A DNA stretch of 64,000 bases from Crateriforma conspicua. GTDB lineage: Bacteria; Planctomycetota; Planctomycetia; Pirellulales; Pirellulaceae. This document shows positions 53,213-62,272 of the stretch, in pieces; position 1 is the stretch's first letter; each line of letters starts with the position of its first letter. Position numbers and translations under genes: made by a program. The stretch covers positions 496,001 to 560,000 of the forward strand of contig NZ_CP036319.1 of NCBI RefSeq assembly GCF_007752935.1, written 5' to 3'. The notes beneath the pieces are model-generated. The model was not told the DNA's origin, did no database searches, and was given only the letters and a program-made list of their open reading frames with translations.

Positions 53213-54685
53213 ATGTCGATTCCGCCGATTCGCCACCGTCACGTCAATGAGCATCCGGTTCGCAAGGACGGTGATTATGTGCTGTATTGGATGATCGCGT
53301 TTCGCCGAACCGGCTGGAATTTTTCGCTTCAGCATGCCGTGGATCGGGCGAATCAACTGGGCAAGCCGCTGTTGATCTTTGAACCGTTGCGGACCCGGTA
53401 TCGCTGGGCCAGCGACCGGTTGCATCGGTTTGTGATCGAGGGCATGGCGGATAATGCGGCGAATTGTCAGCGTCAGGGTGTGGCCTATTTTCCGTATGTC
53501 GAACCGGCGCCGGGCCGCGGGACACCCTTGCTGCATCGATTGGCCAAGCGGGCTTGTACGGTGGTGACCGACCAGTACCCGTGTTTCTTTCTGCCCGACA
53601 TGATCCGCGCGGTCAAAGATCGTATTCCCGCACGGTTGGAACAGGTCGATTCCAACGGGGTGATTCCTTTGGCCCAACCGGATCGGTTCTTCACGGTCGC
53701 CCACAGCTATCGACGTTGGATGCAAAAGAACGTCATCGATTCGTTATTGGCGATGCCCCGGGAACAGCCGCTAACTGACCTGCAAAACAAACAGGCGGAT
53801 GCGGATTCGTTGTTGCCTGCGGGGGTGAAACGCCGCTGGAAGGCTGCCGATCTTACGGCGTTGCTGGGCGACGGCGGGCTGGCCGAAATCCCGATCGACC
53901 ACGACGTTCGGCCCAGCCCCACGGTTCGGGGTGGAAGTGTCGAAGCGAACCGGCGATTGGACACGTTCCTCAAGCAGCGGTTGTCGGACTATGACGAACT
54001 GCGGAACCATCCCGACGAACATGCAACGACGGGGCTAAGCGCGCATCTGCACTTTGGTCACATCGCCGCCCACCAGGTGGTCCAAGCGATCTTGGATCAT
54101 GAATCTTGGACTCCCGATCAGGCCGGGGCGGCCAACGGCAAGAACCACGGGTTCTGGAACACCAGTCCGCCGGCGGAAGCCTTGCTGGATCAAATCTTGA
54201 CCTGGCGTGAAATCGGGTTCAATCAAGCTTATCAGCGTCCGCAGACCTACGATCGACTGGAATCGTTACCCGATTGGGCGCAGAAGACGATTGCTGAAAC
54301 TCGATCGGATCCGCGACCCTACTTGTACACGTTGAAGCAATTTGAAAACGCCCAAACGCACGACGAACTTTGGAACGCCGCCCAGCGTGAACTGGTGGAA
54401 ACCGGTTTGATGCACAACTACATGCGAATGTTGTGGGGCAAGAAGATTTTGCACTGGACCGAAAACGCCCAGCAGGCCTTGGATTTCATGATCCACCTGA
54501 ACAACAAGTACGGCTTGGACGGGCGGGACCCCAACAGCTATTGCGGGATCCTGTGGGTGCTGGGACGAACCGATCGGGCGTGGGGCCCCAAGCGTCCGGT
54601 GTTCGGAAGCATTCGGTACATGACCAGCGACAGCACCCGGCGAAAATTGCGGTTGGGAAAGTATTTACAACGATTTGGTGATTGA
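53213..54685 (+). CDS. phr: Deoxyribodipyrimidine photolyase, class II-like
   Basis: This 490-residue flavoprotein repairs UV-made pyrimidine dimers with light. The N-terminal antenna-type Rossmann part starts YVLYWMIAF and the C-terminal FAD-binding helical part includes HNYMRMLWGKKIL, NNKYGLDGRDPNSYCGILW and RPVFGSIRYM. These last segments match class II photolyases rather than the class I/cryptochrome group. ATG 53213 gives a natural N-terminus; the frame is open upstream. The N-terminal segment diverges from textbook class II enzymes, so a sub-branch is likely. Confidence 0.85.
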   Translation: MSIPPIRHRHVNEHPVRKDGDYVLYWMIAFRRTGWNFSLQHAVDRANQLGKPLLIFEPLRTRYRWASDRLHRFVIEGMADNAANCQRQGVAYFPYVEPAPGRGTPLLHRLAKRACTVVTDQYPCFFLPDMIRAVKDRIPARLEQVDSNGVIPLAQPDRFFTVAHSYRRWMQKNVIDSLLAMPREQPLTDLQNKQADADSLLPAGVKRRWKAADLTALLGDGGLAEIPIDHDVRPSPTVRGGSVEANRRLDTFLKQRLSDYDELRNHPDEHATTGLSAHLHFGHIAAHQVVQAILDHESWTPDQAGAANGKNHGFWNTSPPAEALLDQILTWREIGFNQAYQRPQTYDRLESLPDWAQKTIAETRSDPRPYLYTLKQFENAQTHDELWNAAQRELVETGLMHNYMRMLWGKKILHWTENAQQALDFMIHLNNKYGLDGRDPNSYCGILWVLGRTDRAWGPKRPVFGSIRYMTSDSTRRKLRLGKYLQRFGD

Positions 54686-54880
54686 ATCGGCCGTCGGGCT
54701 GGACGCGGCGCAGTGTTTGAACCGATGTGGGCTCCGGTGAATTGGCCTTCGAGCCGGAGTGACGATGACGTAAAACGTTCCGATTGTTCGCCTGACAAAC
54801 GCCATGTGCGGCATAATCCGGCGTAACAAGACGGATTCGCCACCGCCCCGTCGGCCGACGAATCGATCGAAGACTGTGAT

Positions 54881-57214
54881 GTGGGTGATTGGGTGATATT
54901 CAAAGCGATTGCTGTGGCCGTGGTGCTGTTGGTGTTGGCAATGGCCGTTCTGGCGGTGGTTTCCCGGCGGACATTCATGCGGGCGATTTTTCGTCCGGTG
55001 CTGTCACTGCTGTACCGCAAACGTGTTGTCGGACTAGAGAATCTGCCCCGCGACGGCGGGTGTGTGGTGATCAGCAACCACATCAGCTGGATCGATGGCA
55101 TTCTGATTCTGTGGATGCTGCCGCGAAATGTGCGTTTCGTCGTGGCCGCCGAAAACTTCAACGGCGGCGTCATGCAGTGGATTGCGGGGGCGTTCGATAC
55201 GATTTTGATGTCGGCCAGCCCTAAGTCGATCGCGCGGGCGCTGAAATCGGCACGTGACGGATTGCACGACGGCGACGTCGTTGGTGTGTTTCCCGAAGGC
55301 TCGCTCAGCCGGACCGGCCAGCTTCATGGATTCAAACCGGGCATCAAGAAAATTCTCAAGGGCACCGACGCCCCCGTGATCCCGATGTGGCACGAGGGGA
55401 TGTGGGGCAGCGTGTTCAGTTTTTCGGGCGGCAAGTTCTTTTGGAAATGGCCACGCCAGTTTCGTCGCCAGATCACCCTGTACATCGGCGAACCGTTGGC
55501 AGCCGATACGCCGTTGGATGTGATGCGGTCGCGGGTCCAAGATCTGGGGGCGCGGGCCAGCGTCGAAACGCGTCGCCGGTACCCCGTTTTGCCCAGTCGA
55601 GTGATCCGCGTTTGGCGTCGACGCGGCCGGCGTATGCAGGCAGCCGATTCCACCGGCGTGGAAGTCGGCGGTCGTGCGTTGCTGACACGTGTGTTTGCAC
55701 TGCGTCGTGCACTGCGTCGCGAGATTTTCGATCGCGATGAAAAGTTCGTCGGCATCCTGTTGCCGCCCAGCGTTGCCGGGGTCGCGGTCAACGTGGCTTT
55801 GGCGATGGACCGGCGGATCAGTTCCAACCTGAACTACACCGTGACCAGCGATGTGTTGAATCATTGCACCGAATCACTGGGCGTCCGGCATGTGCTGACC
55901 AGTCGTAAGTTCATGGACAAGTTCGATTTTGAACTGTCCGCCGAAACGGTGATGCTGGAAGACTTGCGTGACAAGATCACCACGATGGACAAGGTGGTCG
56001 CATTCATCCAAGCCAATTTGATCCCCGCGGTGCTGCTGGATCGAATGCTGGGGCTGAATCGCATCGATTCGGATGATCTGTTGACGGTCATCTTCACCAG
56101 CGGATCGACCGGAATGCCCAAGGGCGTCATGCTGAGCCACGCCAACATCAGCCACAACGTCGACGGGATCGAACGGTTGGTCCGCTTGGATTCCGAAGAC
56201 AACGTGTTGGGCGTCCTGCCGTTCTTCCATTCGTTCGGCTACAGCGTGACGTTGTGGGCCGTCAACACCTTGGGCCCCGCCGGCGTTTATCACTTCAACC
56301 CGTTGGATTCCAAACAGGTCGGCAAGCTGGCCAAGCGATATCACGCGACAGTCTTGCTGGGCACACCGACGTTCATGCGTGGTTACCTGCGTCGCGTCAC
56401 CCCAGATCAGTTTGCCGATCTGGACGTCGTCGTCGTGGGCGCCGAAAAGATGCCGCCGGACTTGTTCGATGCGTTCGAACAGCGATTCGGTGTCCGGCCG
56501 ATCGAAGGCTATGGGGCCACCGAACTGAGTCCCCTGGTTGCGGTCAACATTCCGCCCAGTCGATCCGCCGCCAAGCACCAACGCGACCGACTGGAAGGTT
56601 CCGTCGGACGACCATTTCCCGGGCTGGGCATCAAAATCGTTTCACCCGATGACGGTCACGAATTGCCCGCGGGCGAAGACGGCATGCTGATCGTGTCGGG
56701 ACCCAATGTGATGCGGGGCTACGCCGGACAAGACGATTTGACCGCCGAAGCAATCACGTCGGGATGGTACACCACCGGCGACATTGCGCATGTGGATGCC
56801 GAAGGCTTTTTGCACATCACCGGACGGCTCAGCCGGTTTTCCAAGATCGGCGGCGAAATGGTTCCGCACGTTCGGGTCGAAGAAGTCTTGCTGGATTTTT
56901 TGGAGTCGAATCAGGCCGATGCACCGGAGCCCAGCGATGGGCATCCCGATGTCCCGCTGTGTGTGACTTCGGTGCCCGATGAAAAGAAGGGCGAACGCTT
57001 GTTGGTGCTACTTGCCCCCGGTGTGATGAATGAAACAATTCATCCCGATTCGATGCGCAAGGCTTTGACCGACGCGGGGTTGCCCAATTTGTTTGTTCCG
57101 GCCCGTGACGCATTTGTGGAAGTCGATCACATTCCGCTGCTGGGCACGGGGAAATTGGATCTGAAAGGCGTCAAAGACAAAGCGGTGGAACTGTCCGGCA
57201 GTCCCGTGTCATAG
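54881..57214 (+). CDS. Aas-like fusion: lysophospholipid acyltransferase / acyl-ACP(CoA) synthetase
   Basis: This 777-residue protein has an N-terminal TM helix (~8-28), a PlsC-type acyltransferase (~45-225) with His67-x4-Asp72 (NHISWID) and FPEGSLSR, then an ANL adenylating ligase (~260-770) with TSGSTGMPKGVMLSH at ~405-419, GYGATELSP and YTTGDIAH. The order matches E. coli Aas (719 residues), which re-acylates lysophosphatidylethanolamine with fatty acids activated on ACP. The MFS transporter LplT often paired with Aas is not adjacent. The start is GTG at 54881 (ATG at 54879 runs out of frame). It is convergent with nth. Confidence 0.88.
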   Translation: MGDWVIFKAIAVAVVLLVLAMAVLAVVSRRTFMRAIFRPVLSLLYRKRVVGLENLPRDGGCVVISNHISWIDGILILWMLPRNVRFVVAAENFNGGVMQWIAGAFDTILMSASPKSIARALKSARDGLHDGDVVGVFPEGSLSRTGQLHGFKPGIKKILKGTDAPVIPMWHEGMWGSVFSFSGGKFFWKWPRQFRRQITLYIGEPLAADTPLDVMRSRVQDLGARASVETRRRYPVLPSRVIRVWRRRGRRMQAADSTGVEVGGRALLTRVFALRRALRREIFDRDEKFVGILLPPSVAGVAVNVALAMDRRISSNLNYTVTSDVLNHCTESLGVRHVLTSRKFMDKFDFELSAETVMLEDLRDKITTMDKVVAFIQANLIPAVLLDRMLGLNRIDSDDLLTVIFTSGSTGMPKGVMLSHANISHNVDGIERLVRLDSEDNVLGVLPFFHSFGYSVTLWAVNTLGPAGVYHFNPLDSKQVGKLAKRYHATVLLGTPTFMRGYLRRVTPDQFADLDVVVVGAEKMPPDLFDAFEQRFGVRPIEGYGATELSPLVAVNIPPSRSAAKHQRDRLEGSVGRPFPGLGIKIVSPDDGHELPAGEDGMLIVSGPNVMRGYAGQDDLTAEAITSGWYTTGDIAHVDAEGFLHITGRLSRFSKIGGEMVPHVRVEEVLLDFLESNQADAPEPSDGHPDVPLCVTSVPDEKKGERLLVLLAPGVMNETIHPDSMRKALTDAGLPNLFVPARDAFVEVDHIPLLGTGKLDLKGVKDKAVELSGSPVS

Positions 57215-57239
57215 CGATGCATCGGTCGGGCAAGCCGTG

Positions 57240-57959
57240 TCATGCCTTTTGGTGGATCACCGGTTTACGTCGACGCGGATAGACTTCGCGACAAATCGGG
57301 CAAACCGTACCGTCACAACCACGAGCGGTGCAGTGTTCCCGACCGTAATAAATGATTTGTAAATGCAGTTCGTTCCAGCGGTCACGTGGGAACAGTTTCT
57401 TCAGGTCTGATTCGGTTTGTGTGACGTTCTTGCCGTTGGTCAAACCCCAACGCTGAGCCAAGCGATGGATATGCGTGTCGACCGGAAATGCGGGTTCGCC
57501 GAAGGCCTGTGCCATGACGACGCTGGCGGTCTTGTGCCCCACGCCGGGCAGCGATTCCAACGCATCAATCGAACCGGGGACCTGGCCGTCGTGCCTGTCG
57601 ATCAAGATCTGTGACAAGGCGGCCAGATTTTTTGCCTTTGATTTTGACAGCCCCAGCGGCCGGATGATCTCCAAGATTTCCGCTTCGCCTAGATCACGCA
57701 TGGCCATCGGATTGCCCGCCACGCGGAACAATTCCGGGGTGACTTCGTTGACTTTTTTGTCCGTGCACTGCGCGCTCAATACCACCGCAACCAACAGCGT
57801 GAATTCGTCGTGATGATCCAGTGGGATGGGTGGGTTCGGGTACAGATCCGCCAACCGGCGATCGATGTGTTCGGCCCGTTCTCGTTTCAGCAAGGTCGTT
57901 AAATCGTCTGGGGGTAGGCGGCCATCGGCGATGTCTGGCAATGGCTGGCGGCAATGCAT
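57240..57959 (-). CDS. nth: Endonuclease III (HhH-GPD DNA glycosylase/AP lyase)
   Basis: This 239-residue enzyme removes oxidised pyrimidines. The helix-hairpin-helix LPGVGHKTAS holds the catalytic Lys143, and Asp161 lies in VDTHIHRLA. The Fe-S loop Cys residues are 210, 215, 220 and 223 (spacing x4, x4, x2), unlike the canonical C-x6-C-x2-C-x5-C. Length is slightly longer than E. coli (211) because of a 25-residue N-terminal extension. Its ATG begins at the base after the stop of the upstream coiled-coil gene (TAGATG), so it is translated with that gene. Confidence 0.93.
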   Translation of the reverse strand: MHCRQPLPDIADGRLPPDDLTTLLKRERAEHIDRRLADLYPNPPIPLDHHDEFTLLVAVVLSAQCTDKKVNEVTPELFRVAGNPMAMRDLGEAEILEIIRPLGLSKSKAKNLAALSQILIDRHDGQVPGSIDALESLPGVGHKTASVVMAQAFGEPAFPVDTHIHRLAQRWGLTNGKNVTQTESDLKKLFPRDRWNELHLQIIYYGREHCTARGCDGTVCPICREVYPRRRKPVIHQKA

Positions 57960-59003
57960 CTAAGAAACGTTTTCTAGACGCTTTTGAATATCCATGGCCA
58001 GTTCGTCGGCCTGTTGTCGCATTCTGTCTTCGTTGGATTCGAATTGTTGCTGAAACGTCTGGTCCAGTTCGGCCAGTTTTTGCTTAAGCGTTTCCTGCTT
58101 GTCCTTTGTCGACGCTTCGATCTCCGCTGCGACGGCTTGTTTTTGTTCTTCCAGCCATCGATCGATGACCGCCAAGTCTTTGTCTCGTTTCTTGGCCAGG
58201 TCACTGGCTTCCAACTGGTGAATCGAAGCGGAAACACGCATCGCTTTGGCTTTGGCGTGTTCCACCGCCGCGATCAGGTCACAGGCATGGTTTTGATGCG
58301 AAGCCATCTTTTTTTGAAGGGGGCCGATGGTCGCAAAGTGGGCGGCGATGCCGATGACCAGGGCGGCCACGAACGTGCTGCCCGCGGCAATTGGCGAAGC
58401 GTCCGCGGTGAACAGAAGTAGCATCGCCAACAAAAGACCGATGACGATGCCGCCGATCGGGAACCAAAAGTGATCGTGGATTCGCGTGATTCGCAGACCG
58501 TGCAGTTCTTGGTTCAACTGCTCGATGCGCGCCGTCAGGTCGTGCATGGATTCGACCGACTGGCGGATGGAATCAGGGGGGCGCAGTTCCAAGCGACCGT
58601 AGGCGGCGGCGTCTTCGCGGACTTCGCCGAAATCGGTCCCGTGCTGGTGCATCCAGGATCGCAGCGGTTCGATGGCGGCCGCGGCCCGGTGGTGCGCCTG
58701 GCGAATCGCTTGGTCGTCCTTTTGGCGTGCGCTGCTGGGGGTGTTTTTTTCTTGATCAAATCGCGACAGAACTTCGATTCGTCTTTCTTCGGCCTGACGA
58801 ATCAGCGGTTCACATTTTTGTTGAACCTGTCGTTTGACCGAACCGGCCAGTTTGGCCAATTGCCCGCGTAGGGCCAGGGTTTCGGTTTCGTAACGGTCGA
58901 TCACCGCCTCGCCGGATTCGTCCCAACGTTTCAGCATGGCCCGGCGGTCTTCGCGGCATTGCCGCATCACGGCGGCTCGTTGGGGATTGGGCGATTCAGA
59001 CAT
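57960..59003 (-). CDS. Coiled-coil membrane protein upstream of nth
   Basis: I do not recognise this 347-residue protein. Residues ~1-140 are helical with coiled-coil character (DRYETETLALRGQLAKLAGS), a pair of hydrophobic segments follows near residues 187-227 (GGIVIGLLLAMLLLFTAD and ALVIGIAAHFAT), and the last ~110 residues are again coiled coil (QKLAELDQTFQQQFES). The TM pair places both coiled coils on the same side, probably cytoplasmic. The stop is directly followed by the nth ATG, so both are in one transcript. No nucleic acid-binding motif is visible. Confidence 0.75.
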   Translation of the reverse strand: MSESPNPQRAAVMRQCREDRRAMLKRWDESGEAVIDRYETETLALRGQLAKLAGSVKRQVQQKCEPLIRQAEERRIEVLSRFDQEKNTPSSARQKDDQAIRQAHHRAAAAIEPLRSWMHQHGTDFGEVREDAAAYGRLELRPPDSIRQSVESMHDLTARIEQLNQELHGLRITRIHDHFWFPIGGIVIGLLLAMLLLFTADASPIAAGSTFVAALVIGIAAHFATIGPLQKKMASHQNHACDLIAAVEHAKAKAMRVSASIHQLEASDLAKKRDKDLAVIDRWLEEQKQAVAAEIEASTKDKQETLKQKLAELDQTFQQQFESNEDRMRQQADELAMDIQKRLENVS

Positions 59004-59274
59004 CGGACCCTCCGGTCGGTACCGCTAGCCGATTCGGCCGGTGCCGCTAGCGGATCGGGCGAAACGTGCACGGCAACTCCCGATTGTACCTGTTCGCAGG
59101 TGCGGTCGTGCCGAATCCGTCTTGACCCCGACTCCGACCGACCCGTAGTGAAACACCGAACACCCGCAACGAGCCGAATCGATTCGGCTTTCCGGCACGC
59201 TTGATTGTGCCGGACGCGGCAAGATCATCGCTAAATCACCTACCCATCTCCGCGTACGGCAGGACACCGTTTCC

Positions 59275-59895
59275 ATGTTGAAGACCTTGCTTTGCCTTTC
59301 TCTGGTTCCGGCCACCCTGCTGTTGGTCGGATGTGGCTCGGACGAACCTGCCGCATCGGTGGCCCAAGCCGCCGCACCGGCGAACGCCGCGAATAACGGC
59401 TCCGGTACGCAGTCCGCCGCCGAATCCCAACAAGCCGAAGCGGTCGTCAGCCAATTTCTGGACCGCATTCGTCGTGGGGCCGGACAAGCGTCAGCCGAAG
59501 AATTGCTGACCAATCAGGCTCGCAGCGTCATCAGCCGTTTCGGCGGCGTGCAAAGCCTGGGGGCTCCGGACGCTCAGTTCGTGGTCACCCGCAGCCAACC
59601 GGCGCCCAGCGTCGAAGGAGAACCGGCCGGACAATCGCTGTTGGTCCACACCGTCTGGGCCGAGCCCGTCACAGCGGAAGACGGTGCCGAAAGCGTTGAA
59701 AAAACACAGGTCGTCTGGGCGGTTCAGCAAGAAGCCGGCCAGTGGCGGATTTCCGGCATGGTGATCGAATTGGTCCCGGGCGAAGCCCCGACGGTCATTG
59801 ATTTCGAGAATGAACAGCAAATCGCGACACTTTTTGGCGGTGGCACCAGCACCGATGAAGTTGCCGAAGCGACCTCGGAATCGGTCTCCCGCTGA
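59275..59895 (+). CDS. Small predicted lipoprotein
   Basis: This 206-residue protein has a lipoprotein signal peptide with lipobox LLVGC and lipidated Cys20. After an Ala/Gln/Ser-rich linker (21-50) comes a compact alpha/beta domain (~52-180) with segments AEAVVSQFLDRIRRGAG, VVWAVQQEAGQWRISGMVIEL, which resemble NTF2/SnoaL-like folds. The acidic C-terminal tail is low complexity. It should sit in the outer or inner membrane. A rho-independent terminator follows, so it is a single-gene unit. Confidence 0.72.
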   Translation: MLKTLLCLSLVPATLLLVGCGSDEPAASVAQAAAPANAANNGSGTQSAAESQQAEAVVSQFLDRIRRGAGQASAEELLTNQARSVISRFGGVQSLGAPDAQFVVTRSQPAPSVEGEPAGQSLLVHTVWAEPVTAEDGAESVEKTQVVWAVQQEAGQWRISGMVIELVPGEAPTVIDFENEQQIATLFGGGTSTDEVAEATSESVSR

Positions 59896-59929
59896 CCCCG
59901 ACTTCCGGAGCCACCAAGAACCACATCAG

Positions 59930-59968
59930 GCGGCGTATCGGTCGGTCGATCGATACGCCGCTTTTTTT
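59930..59968 (+). terminator. Rho-independent terminator of the lipoprotein gene
   Basis: GCGGCGTATCG (59930-59940) and CGATACGCCGC (59951-59961) form a perfect 11-bp stem around a 10-nt loop, followed by seven T residues (59962-59968). It is placed 34 bp after the lipoprotein stop. Confidence 0.94.
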
Positions 59969-60193
59969 CGTGCGCACTGCCCTAAGTGCGGCCAAGTGCT
60001 CCTTGGGGGTCTGTTTGCGGGGTCGTGGGCAACCTTGCTAAGTTTCCCTACGTCATGATCGTCGTCAAAACGGGGGCCAGCGGTCGGTGGTGCGTCGGCC
60101 CTTTGCCGGTGATTCGGATCGGGCCATGTCCCCGCGTCGATCGTTTTCCGCGATTGCCCCCCATGGTGGCGGCGGACGATGGGCTGGCGGCGA

Positions 60194-60221
60194 TTGACTT
60201 TCCCTTCGCCAGCATTATCGT
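60194..60221 (+). promoter_or_regulatory. Possible sigma-70 type promoter of the CC-repeat protein
   Basis: TTGACT (60194-60199) and TATCGT (60216-60221) are 16 bp apart. Transcription would start near 60228 and leave a 5' leader of about 185 nt before the ATG at 60413. The -10 match is only partial. Confidence 0.35.
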
Positions 60222-60412
60222 ACAGGCAACATTGCGCAATCCGAAAAAGCTGTGCATTTCGCCTGTTTTGCCTGTTTGCAACGATGGTGGGTCGCGATGA
60301 AACACTCGCATTGCCCTGAATGAAGTCGGGTCCAGGAGGCAGGCCCTCATTTCCCCGTTCGTGCGACACGAGTTCGCCACGAGAAAGTCCGATCCAATTT
60401 GGGAGACAGTTA

Positions 60413-61144
60413 ATGCGTCGTAGTTACGTGATGATCGCGATGGCAGCCATGATTGCTGCATCGCCCGCCTTTACCGGTTCCGCCGATGCGTTCGGCTTGT
60501 TCAAGAAGTTGATGGCCAAGAAGAGCGGCTGCTGTGCACCGGCACCGAGCTGCTGCGAACCCGCGCCGGAACCCGTTTGCTGCGAACCCGCCCCAGAGCC
60601 GGTTTGCTGCGAACCTGCGCCGGAGCCCGTTTGCTGTGAGCCCGCACCGGCACCGAGCTGCTGCGAAGCCGCCCCGGTCGTCGAGCCCGTCGTCAGCGAT
60701 TGCTGTGGCGCCGCTCCCGTTGTCGAAGCCGCACCCGTCGTCAGCGATTGCTGTGGCGGCGCTGTGGTCGAAGCCGCCCCGGTTGCCGTCGAAGGCACCG
60801 TTGTTGAAGCTCCCGTTTCCGCGGAAGGTTTCGATCTGGCTCCCGGCGAAACTTTGGTCCCCGGCAGCGTCGTGATCAACGAAGCCGCAACGGAAGAAGC
60901 TGCTGAAGCTCCGGCCGAAGAAGCCGCTGCTGACGAAGCTGCTGCTGACGAAGCTGCTGCTGACGAAGGCGAAGTCCCCCCGGCACCCGCCGCCGAAGAG
61001 GCTGCTGAGGAAGCCACCGAAGCTGCCGAAGAAGCCGTCGACGCTGCTGAAGAAGCCGTCGAAAGCGCCAGCGATGCGGCTGCCGAAGCTGTGACCGGCG
61101 ATGCACCGCCCGCTCCGCAACCCGATGCCAACACCGACATCTGA
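60413..61144 (+). CDS. Secreted Cys-Cys-repeat, Ala/Glu-rich protein
   Basis: This 243-residue exported protein has a signal peptide (MRRSYVMIAMAAMIAASPAF, cleavage near SADA). Residues ~40-80 hold a tandem repeat of CCEPAPEPV (three copies, then a CCEPAPAPS variant), flanked by other CC units (SGCCAPAPSCC, SDCCGAAPVVE twice). The remainder is Ala/Glu/Val-rich with ADEAA and EAAEEA repeats, probably helical or disordered, and acidic overall. Paired Cys residues suggest metal binding or intermolecular disulfides, perhaps as a wall or extracellular matrix component. A clean GGGAGACAG ribosome site precedes the ATG at 60413. Similar CC-repeat proteins are common in planctomycetes. Confidence 0.8.
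   Translation: MRRSYVMIAMAAMIAASPAFTGSADAFGLFKKLMAKKSGCCAPAPSCCEPAPEPVCCEPAPEPVCCEPAPEPVCCEPAPAPSCCEAAPVVEPVVSDCCGAAPVVEAAPVVSDCCGGAVVEAAPVAVEGTVVEAPVSAEGFDLAPGETLVPGSVVINEAATEEAAEAPAEEAAADEAAADEAAADEGEVPPAPAAEEAAEEATEAAEEAVDAAEEAVESASDAAAEAVTGDAPPAPQPDANTDI
60557..60664 (+). repeat. Tandem 27-bp repeat encoding CCEPAPEPV
   Basis: Consecutive 27-bp units encode CCEPAPEPV three times and CCEPAPAPS once within the CC-repeat protein. Units differ at synonymous positions (for example TGCTGCGAAC versus TGCTGTGAGC), which shows some age and selection on the protein. Boundaries are approximate. Confidence 0.75.
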
Positions 61145-61183
61145 TCGGTTGCGCATCCGCTTGCCGGATTCAAACATCGCAAA

Positions 61184-61219
61184 CCCTCGCGACGATTCAT
61201 TTCGTGGCGAGGGTTTTTT
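61184..61219 (+). terminator. Rho-independent terminator of the CC-repeat protein
   Basis: CCCTCGC (61184-61190) pairs with GCGAGGG (61207-61213), with additional pairing in the loop (GACG with CGT), and is followed by six T residues (61214-61219). It lies about 40 bp after the stop. Confidence 0.9.
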
Positions 61220-61402
61220 GTTTGTCACAACAACTTCGCCGGGGCTGGAGGGTGGCGATCGGTTGTCGGGGGCTTTGCGACCAGCACGGTGGCAAGCTGA
61301 CGCTCGGGCCGTCATAAAGGGCGGCAACACAAATTTGCCCGCCGGTGACTTTTCCAAGATCACCCATTTCCAAACCCGCCTACGATGGAAGGAATGATAT
61401 CG

Positions 61403-62245
61403 ATGACCCAATGGCCGATCGGAGTATTTGCATCGGTGGATGCCGGACTGGGCGTCGCCTGGGAAGTGATCGAACAATTGGGCGTGCCGACGATCCAGCT
61501 GCACGCACCGCATCCCGGTAACCGTGATGCCGATGCCGCCAAACGCTTGGCCGACAAGCTGTCATCGATCGACGTGAAGTGCACCGCGGTGTTCGGTGGA
61601 TTCGAAGGCGAAAGTTATGCCGACATTCCGACGGTCAGCCGCACGGTCGGTCTGGTTCCGCCGTCGAGCCGTGAAAGCCGCTTGGCGGAAATGCTGGAGA
61701 TCGCCGATTTCGCCAAGGCCCTGAACTGCGACGCGGTCGCCTTGCACTTGGGGTTCGTGCCGCACGAGCCCAGCGCCGATGGCTACGACGCGATCGTCGA
61801 TGTGACGCGTCGGTTGTGTGATCACTGTGCGGGCAACGCCCAGTACCTGCACTTGGAAACCGGCCAGGAGACCGCCGAAGGCTTGCTGACATTCATCGAT
61901 CAGGTGGGGCGCGAGAACCTGAAAATCAATTTCGATCCGGCCAACATGATTCTCTATGGCACGGGAAAGCCACTGGATGCGTTGCGTCAGGTCGGCGGCC
62001 ACGTGCGCAGTGTCCACTGCAAAGACGGCACCTGGAGCGACCAGCCGGGGGAAACGTTTGGTGCCGAAGTGCCGCTTGGGCAAGGCGATGTCGACGTGCG
62101 GCAGTATTTGATCACGCTGAAGGAAATCGGATACGACGGTCCGCTGACGATCGAACGTGAGATTCCCGAAGACCCCGAACGTCAGCGGGCCGAAATCGGC
62201 GCGGCGATCGACCTGCTGACAAAGTTGCGCCAGGAAATTCTGTAG
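61403..62245 (+). CDS. Sugar phosphate isomerase/epimerase-like TIM barrel protein
   Basis: This 280-residue protein belongs to the AP-endonuclease-2/xylose-isomerase-like TIM barrel family. Metal-binding type residues are seen as Glu in HLETGQETAEG, Asp in INFDPANMI, His in VRSVHCKDG and Glu in LTIEREIPED. The start at 61403 has GGAAGGA about 9 nt upstream; ATGs at 61385 and 61394 are alternatives. Activity on sugars (for example keto-sugar epimerisation or inosose-type reactions) is plausible but cannot be read from the sequence. Confidence 0.85.
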   Translation: MTQWPIGVFASVDAGLGVAWEVIEQLGVPTIQLHAPHPGNRDADAAKRLADKLSSIDVKCTAVFGGFEGESYADIPTVSRTVGLVPPSSRESRLAEMLEIADFAKALNCDAVALHLGFVPHEPSADGYDAIVDVTRRLCDHCAGNAQYLHLETGQETAEGLLTFIDQVGRENLKINFDPANMILYGTGKPLDALRQVGGHVRSVHCKDGTWSDQPGETFGAEVPLGQGDVDVRQYLITLKEIGYDGPLTIEREIPEDPERQRAEIGAAIDLLTKLRQEIL

Positions 62246-62272
62246 CCGTCCACGCGGCCGGCGGGTTGACCG

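Larger units (their letters stand above)
59896..60412. other. 517-bp intergenic region
   Basis: This contains the terminator of the lipoprotein gene (59930-59968), a candidate promoter (60194-60221), a ~190-nt leader and a strong GGGAG ribosome site (60402-60406) for the CC-repeat protein. No other coding frame or RNA gene was recognised. Confidence 0.5.

Noticed and set aside
54791-54825. CTGACA / CATAAT promoter before the Aas-like gene
   Set aside because: The spacer is only about 14 nt, too short for a normal sigma-70 promoter.
60410-61513. 367-codon frame on the - strand across the CC-repeat protein
   Set aside because: It is a mirror of a repetitive GC-rich gene and has no ribosome site.
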